Part shown: positions 1 to 9,167 of the stretch, in pieces
Position numbering within the stretch: the first letter of the stretch is position 1
How the letters are laid out: the number at the start of each line of letters is the position of its first letter
Assembly: GCA_003211135.1 (NCBI GenBank)
Contig: QCTN01000017.1
Location: 1 to 32,375 of the forward strand
Source: Prochlorococcus sp. AG-673-L20
Lineage (GTDB): Bacteria > Cyanobacteriota > Cyanobacteriia > PCC-6307 > Cyanobiaceae
DNA: 32,375 nucleotides
Direction of reading: 5' to 3'
Notes under the pieces: generated by a model
Told to the model about the DNA's origin: nothing
What the model saw: only the letters and a program-made list of their open reading frames with translations
The model's database searches: none
Made by a program: the position numbers and the translations under genes

Positions 1-7
1 TATTTCT

Positions 8-1102
8 ATGAGTAGCAGTTTTGGAAAAATTTTTCGTGTAAGTACTTTTGGAGAATCTCATGGAGGCGCTGTTGGAGTTATTCTTGATGGATGTCCTCCA
101 AAGTTAGAAATCAATATTGATCTCATACAAAATGAATTAGATAGGAGGAGACCTGGTCAGAGCAAAATTACTACTCCAAGAAATGAAGATGATAAATTAG
201 AGATATTAAGTGGTTTAAAGGAAGGAATAACACTTGGAACCCCTATTGCGATGTTGGTTCGAAATAAAGATCAAAGACCAGGAGATTATAGTAATTTAGA
301 ACAAGTTTTCAGGCCATCGCATGCAGATGGTACATATCATTTGAAGTATGGAATTCAGGCTGGCTCTGGAGGAGGTAGAGCTTCTGCCAGAGAAACCATA
401 GGAAGAGTTGCCGCAGGTGCTATTGCAAAACAATTGTTAAAGAAATTGTTTAATACTGAAATTCTCTCTTGGGTAAAACGTATACATGATATCGACTCTA
501 AAGTAAATAAAAACAAACTTACTTTAAGCAAAATAGATTCAAATATTGTTAGATGTCCTGATGAGAAGGTGGCTGCAAAAATGATTAAAAGAATAAAAGA
601 ATTACAGCAAGATGGTGATTCTTGTGGAGGTGTTATTGAATGTTTGGTGAAAAACGTTCCATCAGGATTAGGTATGCCTGTCTTTGATAAGTTGGAAGCT
701 GATCTTGCAAAGGCTTTGATGTCTTTACCTGCTACTAAGGGGTTTGAAATAGGTTCAGGTTTCTTGGGTACTTATTTAAGAGGTAGTGAACATAATGATT
801 CGTTTGTTGAGTCTGATGATATTAGTAAGCTTAAAACAATATCAAATAACTCAGGAGGAATACAGGGAGGTATAAGTAATGGAGAGAATATTGAGATGAA
901 AATAGCTTTTAAACCAACAGCAACTATTGGAAAGGAGCAGAAAACTGTTAATGCTGATGGTAAAGAAGTACTAATGAAGGCCAAAGGTCGACATGATCCT
1001 TGTGTTTTACCAAGAGCAGTGCCAATGGTTGATTCAATGGTAGCTCTCGTACTAGCAGACCATTTGCTTCTCCATCATGCTCAGTGCTCAATTATTAAAT
1101 AG
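8..1102 (+). CDS. aroC: Chorismate synthase
   Basis: Last step of the shikimate pathway: converts EPSP to chorismate using reduced FMN, in the cytoplasm. The 364-residue product has the family signatures in order: FGESHGG near residues 14-20 at the substrate/flavin site, the RPGQS...TPR segment near 48-60, a [12 protein letters not shown] block around 120-130 and a C-terminal [14 protein letters not shown] segment. Length is normal for the bacterial enzyme. The ATG at base 8 fits the usual N-terminus ([17 protein letters not shown]), so the gene is complete although it begins close to the window edge. It converges with eda, whose stop is about 15 bases away, and I see no clear terminator between them. 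Family assignment is secure. Confidence 0.97.
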   Translation: MSSSFGKIFRVSTFGESHGGAVGVILDGCPPKLEINIDLIQNELDRRRPGQSKITTPRNEDDKLEILSGLKEGITLGTPIAMLVRNKDQRPGDYSNLEQVFRPSHADGTYHLKYGIQAGSGGGRASARETIGRVAAGAIAKQLLKKLFNTEILSWVKRIHDIDSKVNKNKLTLSKIDSNIVRCPDEKVAAKMIKRIKELQQDGDSCGGVIECLVKNVPSGLGMPVFDKLEADLAKALMSLPATKGFEIGSGFLGTYLRGSEHNDSFVESDDISKLKTISNNSGGIQGGISNGENIEMKIAFKPTATIGKEQKTVNADGKEVLMKAKGRHDPCVLPRAVPMVDSMVALVLADHLLLHHAQCSIIK

Positions 1103-1117
1103 AATAATTCTTTAATT

Positions 1118-1731
1118 CTATCTTCTTTTTAGCCATTCATATATCTTTGGATCTATTTTATTATTTTTAAAACCCATATCCCCAATTACGATTGCTTTAT
1201 ATCCTAAAGATTTATATAACGGCATATCAGCTATGGATAGACCTCCAGCTGCAATAAAACATATATTTTTATATTGAGATATATTTATTAACTCAAGATT
1301 ATCTTTTACTGGGTAAATTTTGATAATTTTACAATTTAAATCTATTGCTTGTTTAAGATCTTTTAAATGTTTGATTCCAGGAATTAATAAATGATTCTTT
1401 GAATTTGAATAATTTAAAAGGTCTCTATCCCAACCTTTCATCATTGAATAATTTAAACCTGTTTTTATAGAGTCATCTATCGATTTTTTATTTCTTACAG
1501 AAGCGGAGCCTAAATTGAGCTTTGGGAATTTTAATCTTAAATCCGATACATAATCCAGCCAGTTTTCGTTATGAGACCAACTAATTTCGATATTTTTAAA
1601 ACCTGCTTTTATTATTAGTTCTAATTCTTTTTCAACTAAATACCTATACTTATCATTGGTATAAAGATTTTTAGTAGGTTTTATTAATAAAAAAACAGAC
1701 TCTGGCTTTAATTTTTTAAAGAAAGAATCAT
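1118..1731 (-). CDS. eda: KDPG aldolase (Entner-Doudoroff), start in a different frame
   Basis: Cleaves 2-keto-3-deoxy-6-phosphogluconate to pyruvate and glyceraldehyde-3-phosphate. Bases 1118-1738 form one open frame whose translation follows Eda: beta-1 SVFLLI, NIEISW (the catalytic Glu region, EVTLRT in E. coli), LGSASV, LLIPGIKHLKDL, IKIYP holding the Schiff-base Lys, and AAGGLS near the phosphate site. An in-frame ATG occurs only at 1444, which would remove half of the barrel. The frame has no ATG, GTG or TTG upstream of that and closes at a TAA at 1739-1741. An ATG at 1729-1731 lies in the neighbouring frame and hits a stop after seven codons. A -1 shift on T TTA AAA (1714-1720) would join it to the body and give about 204 residues, the usual Eda length. 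It follows ftsH by about 35 bases. Family fairly sure; expression mode open. Confidence 0.75.
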
Positions 1732-1747
1732 TTTTTTTTTAATGGAG

Positions 1748-1773
1748 ATATCAGATTTGTTCAAATCAGATAT
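1748..1773 (-). other. Imperfect inverted repeat over the ftsH stop codon
   Basis: ATATCAGATTTG and CAAATCAGATAT form a near-perfect palindrome with one A/A mismatch. It spans the ftsH stop (1766-1768) and lies just upstream of the A10 tract and ATG of eda. In the minus-strand transcript it would fold into a tight hairpin. No U-run follows, so it does not look like an intrinsic terminator. RNA stabilisation, processing or translational coupling to eda is possible but inferred. Confidence 0.3.
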
Positions 1774-3622
1774 AGTTAGCAACTTTCACTTCAGAGCGGT
1801 TTAGTAAATCTTGGATATCTTCAGTATCAATTGTTTCTTTTTCAATAAGCATTGAAGCCATTTCATCAAGAACACCTCTGTTATCGGAAAGGACTTTTGT
1901 TGCTCTCTTATATGCCGTGTCAACAAGCTCTGAAACTTCTACGTCAATCGTTGCTGCAGTATCTTCAGAAAAATCTCTTGTAGCGCTCATATCTCTTCCC
2001 AGAAACATTCCTCCTTGGGATTGCCCCAATGCTACAGGACCTATTTTTTCGCTCATGCCAAATTTAGTTATCATTTGTCTTGCAACATTAGCCACTTGCT
2101 GTAAATCGTTAGAAGCTCCAGTAGTAACTTCCTCTTCTCCATATACAATTTCCTCAGCTACTCTTCCACCAAGAGCTACAGCCATTTGGTTTTGTAAATA
2201 AGAACGTGAGTAAAGACCGGACTCCATTCTTTCTTCACTAGGAGTAAAGAAGGTTAATCCTCCTGCTTGGCCTCTAGGTATTATAGAAACTTTTGCAACA
2301 GCGTCATAATCAGGCATACAAGCACCTACTAAAGCGTGACCTGCCTCGTGATATGCAACAAGTTCTTTCTTTTTATCACTTATGACTCTATCTTTTTTTT
2401 CAGGACCTGCCATTACTCTTTCGATGGCATCACTTACTTCATCATTACTAACAGTTTCTAAATCCTTTCTTGCAGCAAGAATAGCGGCCTCATTTAAGAG
2501 ATTAGCTAAATCCGCGCCTGTAAATCCAGGAGTTCTTCTTGCAACCTTATCAAGGTCTACATCCTTAGAGAGTGTTTTATCTTTTGCGTGAACATTTAAA
2601 ATTTGCAATCTTCCAGCGTAATCAGGCCTATCTACAGTAACTTGTCTATCAAATCTACCTGGTCTCATCAATGCTGAGTCTAAAACATCAGGTCTATTAG
2701 TTGCTGCAACAATAATTATTCCAGAATTCCCCTCAAAACCATCCATTTCAGTTAAAAGTTGGTTTAGAGTTTGTTCTCTCTCGTCATTTCCTCCTCCCAT
2801 TCCAGCGCCTCTTTGTCTTCCAACTGCATCTATTTCATCAATAAAAACAATACATGGCGCATTCTTTTTAGCTTGCTCAAATAAATCTCTTACCCTACTT
2901 GCACCGACTCCAACAAACATTTCAACAAACTCTGATCCAGAGATTGAGAAAAAAGGAACACCTGCCTCTCCGGCAACTGCCTTTGCTAAAAGAGTTTTAC
3001 CTGTTCCAGGTGGTCCAACTAAAAGTACACCTTTAGGAATTTTTGCTCCAACTGCAGTAAATCTGTCAGGACTTTTAAGAAAATCTACTACCTCTGTTAG
3101 TTCTAATTTTGCTCCCTCAACTCCTGCAACATCTGAAAAAGTTACTTGAGTAGAAGGATCCATTTGAAGTCTGGCTTTGCTTTTCCCAAAACTCATTGCA
3201 GGGTTACCACCACCACCACCGCTTCCGCTTTGTGATCTTCTGAATAAGAAAAATAAACCTCCTATTAATAAAACAGGAAAAATTAGACTACTAACAGCTT
3301 GCTGCCAAGGATTAGCTAATTTTGTAGGAGTAACGGCTATATCAACATTATTCTCGGTAAGGATTTTTAGTAAATCTTTATCAGGAGCTAGATTAACTTC
3401 AGACCTACTTCCATCGTTTTCAATTACTTGGGCAGTTCCATTATCTGGAGACAATAAAACTCTGCTCACTTCTTTATCTTGAACAGCTTCTATAAAGTCA
3501 CTGTACCTAAGAGTTTTTGTGGCATTTTCGGTATTAGGTTTATCAAAAACAGAAGTACCTATAAAAATTACTGTGATTACAGCTAGAACATAAAGTCCTA
3601 CGTTTCTCCAACGTTTATTCAC
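1766..3622 (-). CDS. ftsH: FtsH membrane-bound ATP-dependent zinc metalloprotease
   Basis: Thylakoid or plasma-membrane AAA+ protease; cyanobacterial homologues extract and degrade damaged photosystem II subunits such as D1. The 618-residue protein has an N-terminal membrane helix (about 8-24), a lumenal/periplasmic domain, a second helix (about 108-127) and a Gly-rich linker. Next come Walker A GPPGTGKT (203-210), Walker B IVFIDEID (258-265), the second region of homology with RPGRFDR (320-326), the zinc site HEAGH (425-429) and a likely third ligand Asp in TGASNDL near 506. All catalytic residues are present. It lies 47 bases downstream of sat with eda following, all on one strand. Cyanobacteria have several FtsH paralogues, and I cannot say from this alone which one it is. 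Confidence 0.96.
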   Translation of the reverse strand: MNKRWRNVGLYVLAVITVIFIGTSVFDKPNTENATKTLRYSDFIEAVQDKEVSRVLLSPDNGTAQVIENDGSRSEVNLAPDKDLLKILTENNVDIAVTPTKLANPWQQAVSSLIFPVLLIGGLFFLFRRSQSGSGGGGGNPAMSFGKSKARLQMDPSTQVTFSDVAGVEGAKLELTEVVDFLKSPDRFTAVGAKIPKGVLLVGPPGTGKTLLAKAVAGEAGVPFFSISGSEFVEMFVGVGASRVRDLFEQAKKNAPCIVFIDEIDAVGRQRGAGMGGGNDEREQTLNQLLTEMDGFEGNSGIIIVAATNRPDVLDSALMRPGRFDRQVTVDRPDYAGRLQILNVHAKDKTLSKDVDLDKVARRTPGFTGADLANLLNEAAILAARKDLETVSNDEVSDAIERVMAGPEKKDRVISDKKKELVAYHEAGHALVGACMPDYDAVAKVSIIPRGQAGGLTFFTPSEERMESGLYSRSYLQNQMAVALGGRVAEEIVYGEEEVTTGASNDLQQVANVARQMITKFGMSEKIGPVALGQSQGGMFLGRDMSATRDFSEDTAATIDVEVSELVDTAYKRATKVLSDNRGVLDEMASMLIEKETIDTEDIQDLLNRSEVKVANYI

Positions 3623-3669
3623 GATAAAAAATCTCTCTTTTAAACTATAATACTATTAATAAAACAATA

Positions 3670-4845
3670 TTAAGACTTTCTAAGTACATCTACTACACTT
3701 TTAAATGCGAACCATTCTGGTATTGAATCGCCATTCCTTAGTTTTTTTCTAAACTCCGTTCCGCTTAGCTTCATTATTTGATAGTTATTCTCTTTTGCTT
3801 CTTCAGCCGTTATGTAGCCTTTTTCAATTGTGTATACCAAATTTTTTGAGGGTACAGTTTTCATTAATAATTCTTCTGCACATTTATTGGCAAAATTTTG
3901 GGCATCATAAGGTCCATAAAAGTCTTCACCAGTAGATGATGATTTACATCCGGCCATATCCCTGCCAATTATGAAATGAGTACATCCATAATTCCTTCTA
4001 ATAATCATGTGTTGAAGAGCTTCTCTTGGTCCTGCCATATGCATTGAGTATGGTAAAAAAGCCCATTTTATTTTCTTATTAGAAATTTCTTCTTCTAATT
4101 TTTTATAGGTCAAATATCTAACTTTACCTGGAATATCATCCTGTTGTGTCGGACCGCAGGTTGGATGAACCAGAACAACTGAATTTGAGGAGACATTTTC
4201 CGATTGTAAGGCGTTAGTAAATAATTCATAATGAGCTCTATGAATTGGATTTCTACATTGAAAAGCAACTACATCAAAATTAGCAGGTAGTAAATTTCTT
4301 ACTTCTTTTGGAGTTTTACATGGAAAATCTCTGTTTGGGAGCTCCAAACCATAAATTTTTCCTCCCATATAATATCTACCTCTTTCATTAAAAATCATCT
4401 TTACTGCAGGATGATCTAAGGAATTCGTCCCATAACAAAATTCTGCTTCTTCGGATTTATCTGGCTCCCATTTTGAACTTACTTCTAAAACTGCTAATTT
4501 TTGTTTTTTGTAGGTGAGTAATATTTTTTCACCCTCCTTGATTTTTGCATTATTAGTATCAAATACAATCGGTAAACCAAAAAGCAAACCCTTTGTATCT
4601 CTATGGCTTTGAATTACAGATTTGTACTCTTTATTATCCATAAATCCTTCTAGAGGAGAAAACCCGCCAACCATTAAAAGTTCAACATCACAAGCATTTC
4701 TATCACTGCATTCGTGCTCGTAAGAAACTTGAGAAAGAATCTTTAATTTAAGTTCTTCATCCTTAATAATTAATTCTTTTAGTTCTCCTCCATAAGCAGG
4801 TATTAAACCTTTTGAATCTCTTTTAGATCCTTGTTGTGAATTCAT
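3670..4845 (-). CDS. sat: ATP sulfurylase (sulfate adenylyltransferase)
   Basis: Activates sulfate to APS with ATP, the entry step of assimilatory sulfate reduction. The 391 residues comprise an N-terminal PUA-like domain and the nucleotidyl-transferase domain, with the phosphate-binding motif QCRNPIHRAH (196-205), GPREALQHMIIRRNYG and the second signature GRDMAG (294-299). The length matches the stand-alone enzyme, with no APS-kinase domain fused at the C-terminus. The second signature carries Met where many bacterial enzymes have His (GRDHAG). I believe Met is usual in cyanobacteria, but cannot check here. The gene sits between psbO, from which a terminator separates it, and ftsH. Confidence 0.95.
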   Translation of the reverse strand: MNSQQGSKRDSKGLIPAYGGELKELIIKDEELKLKILSQVSYEHECSDRNACDVELLMVGGFSPLEGFMDNKEYKSVIQSHRDTKGLLFGLPIVFDTNNAKIKEGEKILLTYKKQKLAVLEVSSKWEPDKSEEAEFCYGTNSLDHPAVKMIFNERGRYYMGGKIYGLELPNRDFPCKTPKEVRNLLPANFDVVAFQCRNPIHRAHYELFTNALQSENVSSNSVVLVHPTCGPTQQDDIPGKVRYLTYKKLEEEISNKKIKWAFLPYSMHMAGPREALQHMIIRRNYGCTHFIIGRDMAGCKSSSTGEDFYGPYDAQNFANKCAEELLMKTVPSKNLVYTIEKGYITAEEAKENNYQIMKLSGTEFRKKLRNGDSIPEWFAFKSVVDVLRKS

Positions 4846-4867
4846 TTTATTCTTTTATAAGACAAAT

Positions 4868-4900
4868 TAAAAAAAGAGGGCTGTAATCCCTCTTTTTTTA
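4868..4900 (-). terminator. Intrinsic terminator downstream of psbO
   Basis: The inverted repeat GAGGG / CCCTC, extended by flanking A and T runs, is separated by a 7-base loop. It lies 14 bases past the psbO stop and before the sat start. On the minus strand it reads stem-loop followed by seven Ts, the classic Rho-independent form. The A-run on the other side makes it nearly symmetric, so it could work in both directions. It would keep highly expressed psbO transcripts out of sat. Confidence 0.8.
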
Positions 4901-4913
4901 TCTTTTTTTAGAA

Positions 4914-5708
4914 TTACGCTTTTCTACCGTAAAGCTCACCAATTATTTTTACATCAAGAGGTTCTTTCGAACCCATATCTGTATCGGAAGGTTGGATAGC
5001 TATAAATGTACCTGCAAATTCATCTGTATCAGAATCAACATTTTCAATTGATAGTGTTACTACTCCAGTACCATTTACATCAATTTTGATATTTTCTTTA
5101 GCAAGTTCTTCATCATCTCCACCTAGGGCAACTAAGCCTTGAGCGTATTCAACTCCAGTATTTTTTGCTCTTGCTTTAGGATCTAAAAAATCTCCTGTTC
5201 TGTAATTAGGTGTAAATGTAGCACCGCTGACTTCTGTCCCCGGCTCAATTGATGAAGGTAGATCCGCCGTTAAATCCTTTGCAGAGAATGCAAATGGCAC
5301 TTCTAATCCCCCAGGGGTTAGAACAGTAATTAATTGAAAGTCAATTCCACCTTTTTCTTTAAATGTTCCGGAGTCTATATCTCCATATACCTCTGTAACT
5401 GTAGTGTTATTCCTAGGGCTAATAATTTTTGTTGCAACAAATTCTGCTTCTTTTCTTTTTGATCCCGGAACTTTTACATATACTTCTGTTGGATGCATGC
5501 ATATCCCTTTTAGGGAATCACCATTTCCTAAAGATATTGATCCGACAAGGGATGAATCTAAGGAAGGACAATCGTTAGCTTTACCTGTGTTTACAACGTC
5601 TGTAAATTGAGCATTGCCTCTCTCAGAGAAGGCATATGCTTTATCTGGGACAAAAGCAAAAGTTAAACAAAAAGAAATAACGAAAGCTAAAAAAGAACGA
5701 ATTCTCAT
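4914..5708 (-). CDS. psbO: Photosystem II manganese-stabilising protein PsbO
   Basis: Extrinsic 33-kDa subunit on the lumenal face of photosystem II that protects the Mn4CaO5 cluster. The 264-residue precursor starts with a signal peptide: basic MRIR, a hydrophobic core, then DKAYA with a likely cleavage after Ala26. The mature part shows PsbO landmarks, including the lone Cys pair (CPSLD and GICMHPTE), VYGDIDSGTFKEKGGIDFQ, and LTPGGLEVPFAFSAKDL followed by FTPNYRTGDFLDPKARA. It is flanked by a strong terminator and a 216-base upstream gap that separates it from coaBC. It therefore looks like a separately transcribed gene, as expected for an abundant protein. Confidence 0.98.
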   Translation of the reverse strand: MRIRSFLAFVISFCLTFAFVPDKAYAFSERGNAQFTDVVNTGKANDCPSLDSSLVGSISLGNGDSLKGICMHPTEVYVKVPGSKRKEAEFVATKIISPRNNTTVTEVYGDIDSGTFKEKGGIDFQLITVLTPGGLEVPFAFSAKDLTADLPSSIEPGTEVSGATFTPNYRTGDFLDPKARAKNTGVEYAQGLVALGGDDEELAKENIKIDVNGTGVVTLSIENVDSDTDEFAGTFIAIQPSDTDMGSKEPLDVKIIGELYGRKA

Positions 5709-5771
5709 AATAAAATTTTAATAAAGTTCTGTGACTGCTGGTAAAGGGTTACCTTAAAATGTTCAGTACGG

Positions 5772-5777
5772 ATAATA
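5772..5777 (-). promoter_or_regulatory. Candidate -10 element upstream of psbO
   Basis: On the minus strand TATTAT occurs about 64 bases before the psbO ATG, within the 216-base gap between coaBC and psbO. There is no convincing -35 hexamer at 16-18 bases. That is common in picocyanobacterial promoters but leaves the call weak in such A+T-rich DNA. Confidence 0.3.
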
Positions 5778-5924
5778 CAAGGTAAAGAACCACAAAAGAA
5801 AGTTTTTTAGATCCTCGAAACAACCCGTAGCTTTTTTAATTTTTTTAAACTTGAGATATCCTAAGATATCAGACTATTTTTAATGATTAAGATTACAAAA
5901 AAATACAAATATAAATGTTCTGGG

Positions 5925-7175
5925 TTATTTATCAGTTGAAATGATTTGATTTATTAAATTATTAGCTAACTCAATTTTTGATGTTTTTTCTAGATAATTC
6001 ACCATATTTTTTTTATCAAAAAGCCAACCTTCATTTTCTGCTAACGCACCAAATCCTTGCGCTTCGATATCTATAGGATTTGCAAAAAGAAGATCACAAC
6101 CCTTAAGCATTATTTTCTCTTTAATGGTTTTTTTTGCACTTTTGAAAGAACCTGTAAATGCACAAAATCCAACAAAAATTTGATTTTCTTTTTTCACTTT
6201 ACATATCTCTTTTAAAATATCTGGAACATACTCAATATTTTTATTTAAAAAATCCACAAATTTTCTTTTTGGAATTTTTTTTGAAAAATCTCCTGTGAAT
6301 TTGAAATCTGCTACTGCAGCATTCATAATGAAATAATGACATTTCGAAATTTCTTTTTCAATTTCTTTCATTAAATCATTACTATTATCTACTTCATATG
6401 TATTAATTCCTTCCGTTATATCTAGTTTATTTTTTAAAGGACCATGGATATATTTGACTTTCGCACCCCTAAATCTTGCTACTTGAGCAAGCATTAATCC
6501 CATAGTTCCCGAGCTATTGTTAGTTACCTTTCTTGCTGCATCAATTTTTTCTGAGGTACACCCTCCTGTAATTAAAAACTCTTTATTTAACAAGTCTCTG
6601 TAATAGGGTTTTTTATTTTTTAGGAGTAAAAACTTTAGAGCTAGTTGTATTAAATCATTTGAGGGTATTTTACCAACTCCAATTTCGTCACAAGCTAGTA
6701 TCCCTTCACTTGGCTTAAGGATTAGAACATTTGGATAATCTTGTAAATAGATATAATTTCTCTGAACAGCTTGATTATTCCACATCTTGGAATTCATTGC
6801 AGGAGCAACAATAATAGGTTTATTATTCGCAATTAAAATACTCGAGATCAATCCATCAGCATTACCTGTAACCCACTTTGAAAGTGTTGTAGCAGTTAAA
6901 GGAGCCATTATCAAAACATCAGCCCAATCGCATAAATCAATATGTAAAGGTCTTGAATGAATATATGACCATTGGTCCTTATCTAAAATGCAAGTATTCC
7001 TACTTAATATTGAAAGTGAAAGTGGCTGAATTAGTTTTTCAGCATTTTCAGAAACAACGCATTTTATCTCATAATTATCCTTAACTAATTGACTTACTAG
7101 TAAGGGGATTCTTACTGCAGCAATACTTCCAGAGATTAATAAAAGAACCTTAACTTTTAACTCTTTAGTTTTCAT
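5925..7175 (-). CDS. coaBC: Bifunctional phosphopantothenoylcysteine decarboxylase / phosphopantothenate-cysteine ligase
   Basis: Two consecutive steps of coenzyme A synthesis. The CoaC flavin domain comes first: LLISGSIAAVRIPLL, the active-site His in HIDL near residue 78, PAMN near 125, and the flexible Cys loop ILACDEIGVGK near 162. The CoaB half begins at about 200 with FLITGGCTSEKIDAARKVTNNSSG and contains NAAVADF near 285. I place the start at the ATG at 7175. It has an AAGGA Shine-Dalgarno-like element 8 bases upstream and lies 4 bases after the stop of the upstream small gene. A longer frame begins with TTG at 7193 but would overlap that gene, and the SD would then lie inside the coding region. 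Product is 416 residues. Confidence 0.93.
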   Translation of the reverse strand: MKTKELKVKVLLLISGSIAAVRIPLLVSQLVKDNYEIKCVVSENAEKLIQPLSLSILSRNTCILDKDQWSYIHSRPLHIDLCDWADVLIMAPLTATTLSKWVTGNADGLISSILIANNKPIIVAPAMNSKMWNNQAVQRNYIYLQDYPNVLILKPSEGILACDEIGVGKIPSNDLIQLALKFLLLKNKKPYYRDLLNKEFLITGGCTSEKIDAARKVTNNSSGTMGLMLAQVARFRGAKVKYIHGPLKNKLDITEGINTYEVDNSNDLMKEIEKEISKCHYFIMNAAVADFKFTGDFSKKIPKRKFVDFLNKNIEYVPDILKEICKVKKENQIFVGFCAFTGSFKSAKKTIKEKIMLKGCDLLFANPIDIEAQGFGALAENEGWLFDKKNMVNYLEKTSKIELANNLINQIISTDK

Positions 7176-7179
7176 TAAA

Positions 7180-7386
7180 TTATTCCTTTTCAATAAGATG
7201 AATATAATCAGATGTAAATTTATATCTTTTAATTACAAAAGTCCTTACCAAATTCCAATTTTTAAAAACATTAAATGGGGTAGCATAATTTTTCTCCCTT
7301 AAACTTTTGGGAAGCTTATAAGTTCCTTGTTTATAAAAAAAATGTAAAGGTTTTTCAATTATTTTTTTATCGTATGTAAATTGCAT
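7180..7386 (-). CDS. Conserved small protein upstream of coaBC, function unknown
   Basis: This 68-codon frame ends 4 bases before the preferred coaBC start, and its last codons (GAA AAG GAA TAA) supply the coaBC ribosome-binding site. That geometry argues for translational coupling and for the ORF being real. The product is basic and soluble-looking, with aromatic residues throughout (FTYDKK, PLHFFYKQG, NYATPF, NWNLVRTFVIKRY, DYIHLIE). It has no signal peptide or membrane segment. I do not recognise a named domain. It appears to head the coaBC transcript, with an A+T-rich 202-base gap before the divergent gene at 7589. Confidence 0.6.
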   Translation of the reverse strand: MQFTYDKKIIEKPLHFFYKQGTYKLPKSLREKNYATPFNVFKNWNLVRTFVIKRYKFTSDYIHLIEKE

Positions 7387-7588
7387 CTTTTATTGTGTTC
7401 AATGTATTTTTAATAATATAACCTCAAGAAATTCATATTTACTTAATATGTTGCTCACTTTCTAAATTCTAAGTAACGAAAAATATTTAAAATCTATTTA
7501 TTTTATATATTTTAATTTTTAGACACTTATTATTAAATTCTCCTTAAGAAAAAAATTTATTTAAAATAAGAATGATGAAAAATCGATT

Positions 7589-7771
7589 ATGTCACAAACA
7601 AAAAAAGAGCAAATAGTAAGTCATTTGCGTTATTTAAGGCAGGAATTAAGAGAAATGCATTTAGGAATTCAAGATGATGGTCTATTTCCTGAGCCTGGAG
7701 AACTAAGAGGAGTTCTTGCCCAAATGGAGGCTTTACTTGAATTAATTGAAGGCAATCCTAAAATTAAATAA
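7589..7771 (+). CDS. Small conserved cyanobacterial protein, function unknown
   Basis: A 60-residue product with a helical, charged pattern: EQIVSHLRYLRQELREMHLGIQDDGLF, then PEPGELRGVLAQMEALLELIEGN. The regular heptad-like Leu/Met spacing suggests a small helical hairpin or coiled coil. It has no Cys, signal or membrane segment. Its composition is much less Lys/Asn/Ile-biased than random frames in this DNA, which supports coding. It precedes the Ycf20 gene by 35 bases on the same strand. I do not recognise a named family. Confidence 0.7.
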   Translation: MSQTKKEQIVSHLRYLRQELREMHLGIQDDGLFPEPGELRGVLAQMEALLELIEGNPKIK

Positions 7772-7806
7772 AATTATGAATAAATTACATTTAGTTATTA
7801 TTAAGC

Positions 7807-8148
7807 ATGGTTTTTAAACCTCAAAAGACTAAATTTCAACGATTAGTTATAGAAAATTTTTACACTTTAAGCCAATGGGCAGTAAATCCATGGCGTAGAT
7901 ATTCTTTAGCATTAATGATTGTTCTATTTGGCAATTTTGTAGGCAGTCAATTAGGGATGATAAGTGCAGTAAAAAATTTGATGGATCCAGTAGCAGCTTT
8001 TTTATCAGTTATTTTTCTTGAGGTTTTGATAGGAATAAGAAGAATATATAGATTAGATAGAACAAAAAAAATATTTCTTCTTTTAATTGATAGCTTAAGA
8101 TATGGGTTATTTTATGGTTTCTTTACTGAATGTTTGAAATTACTTTAA
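7807..8148 (+). CDS. ycf20: Ycf20-like (DUF565) membrane protein
   Basis: The 113 residues carry the diagnostic NPWRRYSL segment near residues 27-34 followed by a membrane helix ([17 protein letters not shown]), a second hydrophobic stretch ([15 protein letters not shown]) and a C-terminal one ([15 protein letters not shown]). Ycf20/DUF565 proteins occur in cyanobacteria and plastids; homologues have been linked to photoprotection (non-photochemical quenching) in algae and plants, but the molecular role is unclear. The gene converges on pyrB and the two stop regions overlap by 4 bases (8145-8148). Confidence 0.85.
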   Translation: MVFKPQKTKFQRLVIENFYTLSQWAVNPWRRYSLALMIVLFGNFVGSQLGMISAVKNLMDPVAAFLSVIFLEVLIGIRRIYRLDRTKKIFLLLIDSLRYGLFYGFFTECLKLL

Positions 8149-9167
8149 AATTTTGAACTGAATTTACTTAATAGATAAAGTAAAGCCATTCTTGTAGGAA
8201 TACCATTTGAAACTTGGTCATTTATTAAGCAATTTGGATATTCATCAACTATTCGGCTACTGATTTCAATGCCACGATTAATAGGACCTGGATGCAAAAT
8301 AGGAATATCTTTATCATTCAAAGATAGTTTTTCTGGAGTTAAACAATAATTTTCACTATACGATTTAATACTGCTTAATAAATTCTCTATCATTCTTTCT
8401 TTCTGTAATCTTAAAACAATTACTGCATCTGCATTTTTAATTGAGGCTTCTAATGACCTCGAAATTGTGATAGAACCTCTTGAAGAAATTGGGTCTCTTC
8501 TTTGATTTGGTGGAGAACTACTTACAAAATCAGTAAATTCTTCAGGAATAAGTGTTGGTGGACCACACAAGATTATGTTTGCACCAAATGCGGTCAATGC
8601 CCAAAGATTTGATCTCGCAACTCTAGAGTGAATTACATCCCCAACTATTAATATTTTTTTAGAATTTAATATCTCTGGGTTCAGTAATTTTGGAGAAAAG
8701 AATTTTATCAATGTATAAAGATCGAGTAATCCTTGACTAGGATGGCTATGTAAACCATCACCAGCATTAAGAACAGAAGTTTTAGCTTTAGATGCATCGA
8801 GTTTTTTTGAAATTTCTAGAGGGACATGGCTCGATGAATGTCTAATGACTAAAATGTCAGCCCCCATGGCAGAATATGTAAGTGCAGTATCTATGAGAGT
8901 TTCTCCTTTACTTAATGAACTTGAAGAAGGAGAAAAGCTTTGCACATCAGCAGAAAGCCTTTTGGCCGCAAGTTCAAAACTATTGCGAGTTCTAGTACTA
9001 GCTTCAAAAAATATTGATGTTATTAATGTTCCTTGTAAAGCAGGTATTTTTTTTGTACCAGCATTATTAATAGATTTAAATCTTTCAGTTAACTCAATAA
9101 CTGATTTGTAATCATCTATTGAGAAATTTGAAAGTGTCAGGATATGTTTGTGAGGCCAATTTTCCAT
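8145..9167 (-). CDS. pyrB: Aspartate carbamoyltransferase catalytic subunit
   Basis: First committed step of pyrimidine synthesis, joining carbamoyl phosphate and aspartate. The 340-residue product has the carbamoyl-phosphate loop FFEASTRTR (STRTR at 57-61), a Ser/Lys loop [10 protein letters not shown] contributing to the neighbouring active site, the HSSSHVP segment, [17 protein letters not shown], and [10 protein letters not shown] near the C-terminus. No regulatory pyrI is nearby, as is usual in cyanobacteria. Its ATG overlaps the TAA of the upstream mpg gene by one base (TAATG), which implies coupled translation of the pair. The 3' end overlaps the convergent ycf20 gene by 4 bases. Confidence 0.97.
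   Translation of the reverse strand: MENWPHKHILTLSNFSIDDYKSVIELTERFKSINNAGTKKIPALQGTLITSIFFEASTRTRNSFELAAKRLSADVQSFSPSSSSLSKGETLIDTALTYSAMGADILVIRHSSSHVPLEISKKLDASKAKTSVLNAGDGLHSHPSQGLLDLYTLIKFFSPKLLNPEILNSKKILIVGDVIHSRVARSNLWALTAFGANIILCGPPTLIPEEFTDFVSSSPPNQRRDPISSRGSITISRSLEASIKNADAVIVLRLQKERMIENLLSSIKSYSENYCLTPEKLSLNDKDIPILHPGPINRGIEISSRIVDEYPNCLINDQVSNGIPTRMALLYLLSKFSSKF

Noticed and set aside
7176..7193. TTG start at 7193 for coaBC (six residues longer).
   Set aside because: The ATG at 7175 has a well-spaced AAGGA and avoids overlapping the upstream ORF.
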